Shown here piece after piece: positions 50,577 to 60,879 of a stretch of 64,000 nucleotides of DNA. Both the position numbers and the translations under genes were made by a program. Position 1 is the stretch's first letter; each line of letters starts with the position of its first letter. The notes under the pieces are model-generated. The model was not told the DNA's origin and did no database searches. It was given only the letters and a program-made list of their open reading frames with translations. Source of the DNA: Odiellus spinosus (lineage: Eukaryota > Arthropoda > Arachnida > Opiliones > Phalangiidae); NCBI GenBank assembly GCA_963920705.1, contig OY987228.1, forward strand, positions 13,437,187-13,501,186, given 5' to 3'.

Positions 50577-50869
50577 CAAGGATCCTGTATGTTTAGAAGG
50601 ATGAGAAACGAGAGAAAAAACGCGCCTGAGATAGCGGCCGCGCAAGCGCAGTAGACTCTATCTAGATTGATATCGTCAACGCCAAATACTACATTTGTAA
50701 TCTGCTTACTCGTTGCTGGTTGGTCGAAAATAAATTATTTGTCCTTGACGATATCAAAACAAGTTGGCCAACCCTATGACTCTCTCTTAAAATCGACGCC
50801 GTTGCCGCCGCTTTTAAAATACAAGCTCTATGGGTCGTTTCTCATCCTTCTAAACATACAGGATCCTTG
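50577..50869. mobile_element. MITE, 293 bp, 35-bp perfect TIRs, 7-bp TSD
   Basis: The 35-bp ends (50577-50611, starting CAAGGATCCTGTATG; inverted copy at 50835-50869) are identical. GGTGAAG flanks both sides (50570-50576 and 50870-50876; an extra G makes an 8-bp reading possible if the terminal base is shared). A second inverted pair, GATATCGTCAA/TTGACGATATC, lies further in. No transposase. Identical ends suggest recent insertion. Termini and duplication length match the elements at 2217 and 54145. Confidence 0.85.
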
Positions 50870-50876
50870 GGTGAAG

Positions 50877-51576
50877 TATGAAATGAATTAAAATTCCCGT
50901 AATAAAAAAGGTTTCGACTTAAAACTTCGCGGATTGAGACAACTGATTTACTCAAGTGAAAATAGTTCCACCATTTTTACGCCCAAACACATTTTCCTAC
51001 GCTCTCATCCGGAATAGTTGGTATTGTGAAAGAACTTGTGGGTTTGACATCTTGTTCGAATGTTGCTTACTTGGTGTTAAGGTTATACAGGGCATTATTT
51101 ATGTTTTCATATAGGGGCGAGACGGCTCAGAAGTCACTCAGGAGAGACCCGACCTTAAGAGCTGACACGGATATAGAAAAAATAAGCTTAAGAAATGCTC
51201 GATGCTCACGAGCGCTATGAGCTTTATAAGATATTACGTAGCTGATGATGTCGACGGCAACATTTCCTTAGTAAGCTCCTCCTCTTTTATGATAGCAACT
51301 ATTATTTTCGATTTCGTTCGTTATTTTAAACATCGTAAAAAAACCTAACTTTTCTTAAAACACCAAACCTAGATCATCAAGCCTAAATAAATAAATGAAA
51401 TTCAAACTCTTGTATTTCGAATTTAATTTAAAAATGCGCGTTTGCAATGAAAACTCCTGCTTCTATGCTCGTGTTAAAGGGTATAGTTTGTATGAAGTAT
51501 GCTTTTCCTCAAAGAAGTTTAAGATTTATTATGAATTCGCTTGAGCTTATCTTATTTCAAGCTAACGTCGCGTGTA
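50877..51576. other. Intergenic DNA, no gene seen
   Basis: AT-rich; a block at 51408-51465 (ATTTAATTTAAAAATGCGCG then TTTGCAATGAAAACTCC) resembles the dispersed family of 12690 and 14560. Confidence 0.4.
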
Positions 51577-51832
51577 AAGGACAGCTTTTGAATTTATTTT
51601 CGGAAACACAAAAAACGTAAACGACAAGTTTTCACTATTATTGGATACGTTTTAGTTTGGTTAAGTTTGAATAAGTGAAGTATAAAATCTAACCAATCAG
51701 ATGAACTCAACTGCTCAGGCCTTCAACGTACGGTAGAGATACCAGAATTTATTCTGAAGGCGTCCATTTCGCCATCCCGCAACGTTTTTAACAAACTCTA
51801 TCGTGATAGCGCTCTTCAAGGCTAAAATAATG
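51577..51832 (+). repeat. Partial copy of the 59-kb fold-back element
   Basis: Runs parallel to 59124-59420: ACAGCTTTTGAATTTATT, GACAAGTTTT, TTAAGTTTGAATAAGTGAAGT, AACCAATCA(G/A)ATGAAC, GCCTTCAA, AATTTATTCTGAAGGCGTC, CTCTATCGTGATAGCGCT and GGCT(A/G)AAATAAT occur in order. The left arm is present; the right arm seen in the 59-kb copy is missing or too diverged to see. Confidence 0.7.
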
Positions 51833-52611
51833 AGACTCTCATTTTGAGCCAAATGAAAACTATATGTCTTGACTCAGCAATCTCCGAATGTCAATGTTTT
51901 ATTTCAATTTCAAGTAGAAATTTGAGCGCCGTTGTTGTAAATATTTAAATTAACTTCGACGACTCTTATCTAACAAATTATTTTGACTTCGAAAACCCAG
52001 AAGAGTATTAAGCTTCCAATCAATCTATCTCACTTAAATCAGACTCCGCATCCTGGTCTAAATCGGCCAATTTAATTATTAAATCGCATATATTTATATA
52101 GTTGAATGAATAATTCGCATGGCGTGCTCTTTTCGCTATCAGATCTTCTCCTCTCCCCGGTTTCCGGTCGCACTATATATTGCGCATGCCGCACTGTTCC
52201 CCGTTTTAGGAGCGCGCTCGCTTTTAGGACGCCGTCCAGCGTGTCTAATTAGCCATCAAGATTTCTCTCCCTCTCTCCGAGTATATCCTATTCTATACGA
52301 GAACTGTCGCTTATCCATCTGACCCCTTACTTAAAGGGGGAATAAAACAGTTACATTTATCGCTTCATTCTTCTATTAAAGGGAAAATGAAGTCTGACAA
52401 GTGAATTTATTATCTTTTGGAACAGTATCTTGTTAAAATAGGCTAAATTCACTGGAATAATATTAAAAATTGTAAAGAAGTTTTTAATTTTTAATTATTT
52501 TAACTTGGAAAGTAGGATTAATGCAGATATTGATTTCTTAGAAATTTCTTGTTTTATTTTTTTACTTTGTTAAACCTAATATAAGAATAAGTAATCGTTA
52601 GAATCATTCTG

Positions 52612-52643
<32 letters not shown>

Positions 52644-54136
52644 CATTCTCCTCTAAAGTTTCTTTTTTTTTGTTCATAATTAAATTTATACTATCGTGAA
52701 GACAAGGTTTAAAATTATAATTCTCCTCTATTATTATACTTAAATTAGGAAATACGTGGAATTTTAAGAAACAGCAAACCTATGTTCCATCTTAAACCGT
52801 CTCAAAACTTTGAGTCTTTGACCCAAATACGTTTTTCCCAGGGTTGCACGATTTAATTGAACCTTCAAAGGTCCAATTTTGGAAGTATATCATTGCACAC
52901 GCTTTTTATCAGAACGGTAGTTTTAATAAGAGCTATACGTTTGTCCCAATTTGATTTTAAGCTAAAAAATATGTCTAATAAAATTAATTTTATGTTCCTT
53001 TTCACCCTACCTTTAAAGTTAGTAACTCGTAACTGGCCCCCAACATCGAACATATAGTTTAATCGCGCGGTGTCGCGTTTATGTCCTGACACTGGCTTCT
53101 CGGACGAACGAACTCGTGGCGTCAGGGGGGAGGGGAAGAGGGGTAAGACTAGGGCCCCTACTCTTTACTCCCACACCATCCGTATTCTGTCAGAACCCTA
53201 GTTACCCCCGCGGTACAAGCGCTAAATTGGGATATTATGATCGAACAATTACGCTATATAGTTATAGACCTTCCTTTTAAGTTGGGCGTGAACCCCATAG
53301 CGCCTCTCTTCTGGTTTATTCACTAACTTTTAACGACTTACCCACCCCGTTCCTCACTTTCACTATCACACGGTGAAATTAATGACAAAATGCTCCCTCA
53401 AGTTTCGAAGTTTTGAAAAATAACACAAGGGCTCCGAGATTAATACAAGTTGTTGTTTAAGTATTAAACGTATATATTTTGTTTCGACGGTACTATCATT
53501 TTTAATAACGGTTTGTTTATCAATTGTCACGTTTTTAATAACAAAACTCCACCCTAAATCGTTTTTGATTGATAAACTTTCTAGTTTCATATTTTTAAAA
53601 GGTCTCAGACCCGTTGTTCGTTGTATACATAGAACGCCACATTTTCCCGAACAATAAATATATTTTATCACATTTATATTAAAACGTAATTAATTGATAA
53701 AGTGGTAGTTATTTTTCTAGGTTAAATTATTGATATTAATATACTAATCTTGAAAGTAGCCTTAGTTAACCGCACACAATATACTTTAAATCCAATATTT
53801 GCAGTTTATCGGTAATTTGAATATGTTTTTTCTAATATAAATTAAAATATCCATGAATCGTGGGTAGAAAAACACTCCATGATGTTATACCCTATTAATA
53901 GTCTTCACAATGATCATAATTTTTAGATTAGCGTTACATAGAAAATTCACTAGGGTACGGAATATCAATAAACCTATAAGAGTTTAGCTCCTGAATGACA
54001 GCTTCCTCCTGAACTTTGAAGCGCTGGTGTGGGAACATTTCTACAGGAGCTTATAGAAATAACGTTATAAATAAACCCCTTAGAGTTAGGCCTTTTGTAA
54101 TTATTTATCGTTGTTTACACATCCAAAAATGAAAAT
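51833..54136. other. Intergenic DNA, no gene seen
   Basis: AT-rich, with a T31 run at 52613-52643 and a GC-richer patch at 53095-53230. Opposite-strand frames at 52857-53092 overlap one another and have no recognisable domain; the 101-codon minus frame at 53366-53671 likewise. Confidence 0.4.
52613..52643. repeat. T31 homopolymer
   Basis: Uninterrupted T run; on the minus strand it could be a poly(A) tail, but no flanking duplication was found. Confidence 0.9.
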
Positions 54137-54144
54137 GATATTAG

Positions 54145-54483
54145 CAGAAGCCGATGAAACCCTCCTTTGAAGTCTACTTCTCCAATGTTCGATATAGCGC
54201 TCCTCTCTGTATGGGTAAAATTCCCAATTTTACGAGATCGGAGGGGTCCTACTTCATACCCCCCTGTCTACGGAAAATTGGAAATTCTTTCTCTCCACAA
54301 ACGACGACGTTTTTTTTGATGAACTCCAAGGCTGCTAGAGATATTCGCTCGACGAACTCCCGCTCCGAAAACATCTACCCTAAGGAGGCGTACGAATCGC
54401 GCCTTTTGAGAATAACCCATACAGAGAGGGGTAGACAAGACCCGGGAGTAATAGACTTCAAAGGAGGGTTTCATCGGCTTCTG
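54145..54483. mobile_element. MITE, 339 bp, 32-bp perfect TIRs, 7-bp TSD
   Basis: The 32-bp ends (54145-54176, starting CAGAAGCCGATGAAACCC; inverted at 54452-54483) are identical, and weaker inverted similarity continues to about 75 bp (CTCTCTGTATGGGT). ATATTAG flanks both sides (54138-54144 and 54484-54490; with a shared G an 8-bp GATATTAG). The inverted ends make mirror-image open frames on both strands that begin with the same residues; these are not genes. Confidence 0.85.
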
Positions 54484-54490
54484 ATATTAG

Positions 54491-57174
54491 TATTAAACAA
54501 ATATTCCGGTTATTTCGATCGTAAATATAACTAAATCGAATAATTATTTATCTCGTCTTTGTCTACTAGTACTTGTCTTCATTTCGTCATCCGGAATATG
54601 AAATTACCGGATAAGAAAACCAACTTTATTTTAGTCAATGGTAATAATAAAATAGCTGAGAAATGTTATTTGGAAGCTTAATTTAACATAACTTTGGTTA
54701 TCACGTGACCAAAGTGCATGCAGTATAGATAGTGTAACGTTTCAAGTTGCAATTCTTAGTATCAGTAATATATACTTTAAATTATTTAAAATTGAATTCA
54801 TTTTGTTTTGAATATGTTTCTTGAATATATAATTTTGAATACACTATTAGACTTGTTTTGTTATTAATTACAGACGACACGCGTGTCTCAAATGGGCGAC
54901 GTACCGCTTTGAACTAACAGTTTGAAATTGGCTATATATAATATATACGCTTATATTACATTGAATAGAAGCTCCTAATTTACTCCGCGAACAAGACGAC
55001 TCGGGGTTGTTTTTTCGTCACCGATCTGTCCCCGACAAGCTGATCGGTTCCCACACGAAGTATCCCAGTCCGGCACGCGCCCTTTTTGACCCCCAAGCTC
55101 AGTCTATACCCTTCTTCTATTCGTCTCCATCCTGCAGCTTTATATATGTATTTACGGTCGAATGGCTTTCGGGGCACGTGGATTCAGTTTATCCCGACCT
55201 CTAGCTCCCCATACCGTTCTCTTCTTCGCGGAACTTACAACTGATAAAGGACAACTTCATTAAACTCAATGGGCGAGAGCTCCGATTTATCCGAGGGTAA
55301 ACTTTAATCCTGACAAATAAAAGGGAACTACTTCCCTGGTACGTAGTTGGTAATATGTCCTAGTATATAGTATAGATCTCTTTTACTCACGTGACCCTTG
55401 CCTGACCCCCCTCCCTCGGTTCCGCTAGCTTGTTATACAAACCCATTCCCCTCTGTTAATCGTGTTGATGGCCGGCCTCGCGCTCTTAGTAATATAAGCC
55501 TAATTTAGTAGGACTTTTGCTCTATTGTGCGTGTTCTATTTCACTTTTATTAAGGGAATAGCCATGGGAAATTTGGTATATTCTTTATAATAGGCAATTT
55601 CATAATGTTTTCATTGAAATTGAAATTCTTTCTCATTTAACCCTTTTTTTTATGATAGATAAGGGTTTAGTTTACTTTGGTTACGTAAATACATGAATTT
55701 TTTTTTATTATTATAATCCCGAATTCATGGTCTGAAAGGATGAATAAACGTAATGACGTCTTTTCTCCCTGCTTTTTACTACATTACTTCTAAAGCAGTG
55801 GACATACTACATTTATCCTTCACTGCCCAATAATGAAAGATTGGGCTGTGCCAAATTTGTCAGCCGAAATTTCCTAGACTTGAATTAATAATTATATTAA
55901 TATTATATAAACCAGACTTGAGTTGAAAGATTTTTAGAGTCCTAGAACCCTAACCCTTCAATATAACCACGTAAAAAGGGTATGAACTTAATTTTTAATA
56001 GAATTAATGGAGATTTTAAGCAAATTAGTTTTTTAAATAAAGTTAAACGTTTTCACTAAATAAGGATAGGAAATATATTTATTGTACTCATCATTTTAAC
56101 GAATTTCACCGCGTAAATATTAATTTATTTAATTAAAGCTTGCATTTAATTAGTCCGTATATTAATTACTGTGAGGTAACAAATTTTGCAATTCATTTAA
56201 ATAATTGCGTACGGAAATTCTGATTGATGACGCAGTTTATACGAAGTGTATGACGTCATTTTAGAGGCGAATTATCTGTCTATATCTTGTAGCTTTGTTT
56301 AAATTGATGGAGCTGGCGCTTAACTTCCCCGAAGTCTGGTATATTCGATTGATTTTATTAATTAGGATCGCGCGCGGGTCCAATCCCTAATTAATATATG
56401 GAGGATTATGATTCTCGAATGAGATTGGGAGGCTTAGAGCCCGCTTGGGAATTGAGATTTACTCCAGCCGAGCGCGCCTGCCTTTATTGAATACCAATTA
56501 TAATTTATTGTTGAAGGATTTTTGATCTCCCTGGTTATCACGAAGAGAAATGATTTTGCAGTTATTTTTACGATTGGCTTTGTCAGATTTATTGCGAAAC
56601 TAATTAATTTCGAGCTTAGATCTTTAACTTCAGAAATTATTTAGTCCTATATCACAAAAGTGATAATTCTTGATGAAAACTAAATTCGTATATTTATGAT
56701 TTAACGCTGAATATAAAATTGGTAAGGTTAATTGTTGAAGGGAGAATGCAACCTAATGACAAGTGATTTTTTTATCGATTCCTTATCGTTTAAATTGGCC
56801 CAAGCCACCAGTAAAAATAATTACAGACAAATTTTAAACTAGAAATCAATTTAACATTCACCCCAGAAAATAGACTTTGCTGGATGATCCTGAATTTTAT
56901 CGCATTGATGGGAAAGCGAAATGTTATTGGAAGTTTCATGAAGATTACATCCCACCTTAACGACGTGCCTTTGCTCATTGGTCGATTCAGCATCTCTATG
57001 AATCCAGCTACGTCAATATATGACGTAGTTCATTTCTGGAACGTAATTAACAATAATTTTCATACGAAAGACTTTCTGGATTAAGTACTTTTATGAGAAA
57101 GACCGAGCTAAAGCGACCTTCCACGTGCCAGAACGCGCGCGAATAAAGTGTAGACTCTACAATATCCACGCGAC
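54491..57174. other. Intergenic DNA, no gene seen
   Basis: AT-rich with a TAAT-rich patch at 56090-56170 and mixed GC at 54990-55500. Short mirror frames at 54980-55204 and 56790-57084 are unsupported. Confidence 0.45.
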
Positions 57175-57420
57175 CATAGTGATGACGTAGTATTGCTGGA
57201 ATATTTTATTTTAAAAAATCCAAAAATGATATAAAATATGAATTTTTACTGCTGTGGTAATTTTTCTAAGACACATATTTTGAATCATTTTTAAATCTTC
57301 TTTCCGAAAATGTTACTCAAATTCCGTTTGAAGGTCTTTTAAAATCCGTAACAGCTTCACTTTAATTTTCAAAGTTTGTAGTTTTAGCTTTAAAATTGCA
57401 TATTTTTTAAAATAAATCAA
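57175..57420 (+). repeat. Dispersed repeat copy, related to 22318-22560
   Basis: Same-orientation, diverged counterpart of the 22.3-kb copy; the clearest shared block is TTTCCGAAAATGTTACTCAA with flanking TTTTTAAAT and CCGTAACAG. Confidence 0.6.
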
Positions 57421-57926
57421 ATTAGCTCAATAAAACAGGAAAAGTAATTAAATTAGTATTCCCAATTCGATTAATTAGCGAGCTTATCCGAGCTAAAACA
57501 AGCGTGCAATTAGTCCGTTTTTCGTTGGCTTTCTTCCTTTATGTCTAGAGGATTACGCGAACCGAAACGACCGGGAACGCTAACTAGACGGAAGAAAGAT
57601 CTCGAGATTCTAGAGGCAGAGAGAAAAAGAGTAATACCCTCCTTCTCCTCCTGGCACCCTGGTACCACTTTCTAAAATCTCTTTAACCCCGGCCAACTGT
57701 CCACCCTCTTTTCTGCCCGAATTGAGCCTTTTTAAAGTCCGTATCCGTTTCCGGCGCAATTTAATATAGAGTGGAACCGCAGCGAGGCAGGGATAAATAT
57801 ATAGACTAGTGTGTGGATAAGGCATTGGAAAATCGCTTCTACTAAAAAAAAACAAAAAACTATTACTTAGTTTATTACTTTATTTTTTTAAAGATAACGT
57901 TGAATTTTAAAGACCCCCTAATATTA
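57421..57926. other. Intergenic DNA, no gene seen
   Basis: Mixed sequence with short GA tracts. The 81-codon minus frame at 57610-57855 shows no domain. Confidence 0.4.
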
Positions 57927-58423
57927 TAGATCGTTTGAACAAGAAATTTGTAATCTATAGACTCCTATAGTTGTAGGAAGGGCTTTGTAACATGACGTCA
58001 TTAATTCAAACAATTTATCGGTCAATCTAAAAACCACCAATAAGGGCGCTCCACAAACGTAAGAAATAATAGTGTGACCGTGTGATGTTATATAATTTTC
58101 AAGTATAAGATGAATACGTATTTTCGTGTTAATTCGTGTTTATTCGTGGTATCTTCGTGTTTATTTGTGTTAACTCCCTGTTTATTCGTGTAAATTCCGT
58201 GTTACTGTTTGAAATAGTGGGGTTTCAAATAAGTGGTCTTTTTGCAATGTTTTACGGAAGTTAAACTATAGCTGGCTTATACCGAATCTCTTTGCTAATT
58301 AACCTAAATCAAATCAATGTTAGAGTTAACTTTTTTGGGTTGAGACTTGAATAACCGAAAGAAGATTAATTTTCTAATAACCATGGTATGTCTATTTGAA
58401 AATTAATTAAACCAACTTCTTAG

Positions 58424-58462
<39 letters not shown>
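57927..58462 (+). mobile_element. Possible poly(A) retroposon with 9-bp TSD
   Basis: A 536-bp stretch ending in a 33-A run (58430-58462) is flanked by CTAATATTA on both sides (57918-57926 and 58463-58471). A 3' poly(A) with a short direct duplication is the signature of target-primed retroposition (SINE or processed transcript). No protein or tRNA-like head was recognised. The duplication is AT-rich, so chance is not excluded. Confidence 0.35.
58120..58215. repeat. Short degenerate tandem, TTCGTGTTTA-type
   Basis: Words of the kind TTCGTGTTAA, TTCGTGTTTA and TTTGTGTTAA recur every 11-13 bases about seven times, inside the candidate retroposon. Confidence 0.6.
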
Positions 58463-58464
<2 letters not shown>

Positions 58465-59123
58465 AATATTAAATTGTCATCTTTTAATTTTTTTAAAGTA
58501 AATTTAATTCTTATTAATCCCCATATTTTTAATTCCATAATTACTCCTAAACGAATGAGATTATATACCTATACGTTTTAATTAAAATCAGAAACAGCTA
58601 GCGGGAATGGGACACGAAAGAAAGAAACGTCAGAAATGTTGCGCGCTCTTTCCTTGCGCCAAGGCTTAACCCAATTAATTCGTCTTTAATTCCATCAGAA
58701 AGTATTTTTGCGTTACGCCGGCACAAAATTAATTAGAAATGTTTTGCGAAATTGGCCCAGCGCGCCGCGGAGATTTTTCTCTAAGCCTCGTTGAGTCTCT
58801 CTTTCGAAATACAACTATATCGAGTGGTTACTAGTTTCGCGACTAACAAGAAAACGTTGTGTTTCTGAAACGCGCACACCCTCCTGGTGTGATTAAAAAT
58901 GATAATTGTGTTCTTTTAATTGGAGAGAAGAGTTCCCCGGGAAGCAACTTGACGAAAATGAATTTTTATTAGGGATTAAAGGCAAAGTGAAACACTTCTA
59001 GTATTTTTAAACCATATCACTATAAACATTATTAATTAACAATATTACCCTTCCAAAATAATTGACTTCAAAAGATAAGAACGGTCGTTTTCTCTGTAAC
59101 AAAACAATTTCTACTATATCTTC
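58463..59123. other. Intergenic DNA, no gene seen
   Basis: AT-rich with a GC-richer portion at 58600-58880. Nothing recognisable. Confidence 0.4.
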
Positions 59124-59585
59124 AAGGGAAACTTTTATGAGCTTAAAATGGAACAGCTTTTGAATTTATTTAATTAATTCCCATGCTGAATTTTTTCACA
59201 TTTATTGGACAAGTTTTAGGAGTTTAAATTAATTTTATTAATTAGTTTAAGTTTGAATGTTTATAGTGAAATATAAAATCGAACCAATCAAATGAACCCA
59301 ACGACTCCCGCCTTCAATGTGCGGTACAAATATCCCAATTTATTCTGAAGGCGTCGCTTTCGCCGTCTGGCGACGTTTTTAACTAACTCTATCGTGATAG
59401 CGCTGTTGAAGGCTGAAATAATATGATTGGTACATATTATACTTCACTTATATTCAAACTTAACCAATTTAAACACCAAAAACGTGTCTAATAATTGTGA
59501 AAAATACTCGAATACGTTTTTTGGCATGGTGATTCCGAAAATAATTTTCGAATGCTGTTCCATTTTTAGCTGATTGTTTCCCTTT
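59124..59585. mobile_element. Fold-back element with ~130-bp imperfect TIRs
   Basis: Left arm words AAGGGAAAC, AAAATGGAACAGC, GACAAGTTTT and TTAAGTTTGAAT recur inverted in the right arm, where the minus strand reads AAAGGGAAAC, AAAATGGAACAGC, GACACGTTTT and TTAAGTTTGAATATAAGTGA. The centre has CTATCGTGATAG. A second, partial copy is at 51577-51832, so this is a family. No transposase; target-site duplication not identified. Confidence 0.65.
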
Positions 59586-60773
59586 AACCAATGTGGTATA
59601 TAATTATATATTATATACGAAATATAATAAGAAAACAATAATTATTATAATTGTAATTAGTTAAATTCTCATTTTGTTTCAGTTCTTTAAAAACATTATC
59701 TTCGATAGCGGTCATATCTTTTCGGAACGGATATTTTTCTTCACTTAAAGATAATTTTATTTACGAAACCGAACTTATTTACTAAAAAAGCTTGTTAAAC
59801 ATATAAAAAAAAATGGTAACCTCTACTTTTTAGTTATATCTTTCGAACCCAACTCTTACTCCTCCGCAATCCAGATTATAATCGCGAAATTAAGATTAAT
59901 TATACCATAAAGGTTTAATCCTTTTTATAATTTTGATTGAAAGCTCTATATTAATAAGCCTAATTATGCCAGCAATGATTTAGCCCTAATTACGCCGATA
60001 CGCTCCGTAATAAATCACGCGTAATTTAAACCAAAAGGTAAAGAAACTATTTCCGTGACACTTTCTCTTGAAATTAAGAATAAGAATATCAATTACCAAA
60101 AACTCGGCGAAATAGTATACGAATACACGATACCTATAACGTAACACGAGGGTGGTCCAGAGTTAACGCGAGCAACATGCCGCGATCGAGTGTAAGTTTA
60201 CCGTTTTTGGGCAAATAGTTAATTACAAAGGAGACCCTCGTTATTAATTAATATACACACCCTGATCTCCCACTCAATAAAATAACGTAGTTTATTCGCA
60301 GCGACACGCGTGTTGCGTTTCCAGTCCAGTCGAAGGAAAAAAAGGGGGAAGAACTTATGTATATAGCGAGCTTGATCAATTAAGTCCGTTCTGCGTTTCT
60401 CTCATTACTCAAACTGCAAATCGAGAAGTGACGCTAATATAATTCCAGGGAAAACGCCCCTATAACCGGCTATATAGTAACGTCAAAAACGTATATGAGA
60501 AATTAACTGTAAACCTAGATCGATCTCAGTCGTATATTGTAAAAGCTAATGCCGTCGCTAAACACTTCAGTTTTAATTGTTACTGGTGACGTCAGTCTCT
60601 TGGCATTACAAGTACAAGCCAGTGCCTGTCAGAAACTATATATGCGAGATAGTTAGGTTAAGAAAGAGGAAGAATACAAATGGAGGGACAGACTTGATGA
60701 AAAACTGATTTTGAATCGTCACTGTCGAAATTTCTTAATTTCTTATAACTTCAAACATATGACTATTTACAGC
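59586..60773. other. Intergenic DNA, no gene seen
   Basis: AT-rich, no coding or RNA feature recognised. Confidence 0.4.
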
Positions 60774-60781
60774 AAATATTG

Positions 60782-60873
60782 GCAAAAGCAGTAACTAACA
60801 AAACTACGTGCGCGTCTGCCTATTATTTATCCAAAACAGCCACGCACAAGGTTTTGTTAGTTACTACTTTTGC
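60782..60873. other. Stable 92-nt hairpin, microRNA-precursor-sized
   Basis: The 5' arm GCAAAAGCAGTAACTAACAA... pairs with the 3' arm ...TTGTTAGTTACTACTTTTGC over about 36 positions, with one mismatch, one 3-nt internal loop and two mismatches near an ~18-nt AT-rich loop. Size and near-perfect stem fit a pre-miRNA, but a very short MITE relic would look the same. Arm sequence was not matched to any known miRNA. Confidence 0.6.
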
Positions 60874-60879
60874 AACATT

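Noticed and set aside
54154..54534. 126-codon frame with a mirror-image partner on the minus strand
   Set aside because: Lies within the TIRs of the MITE at 54145-54483; the identical starts come from the inverted repeat.
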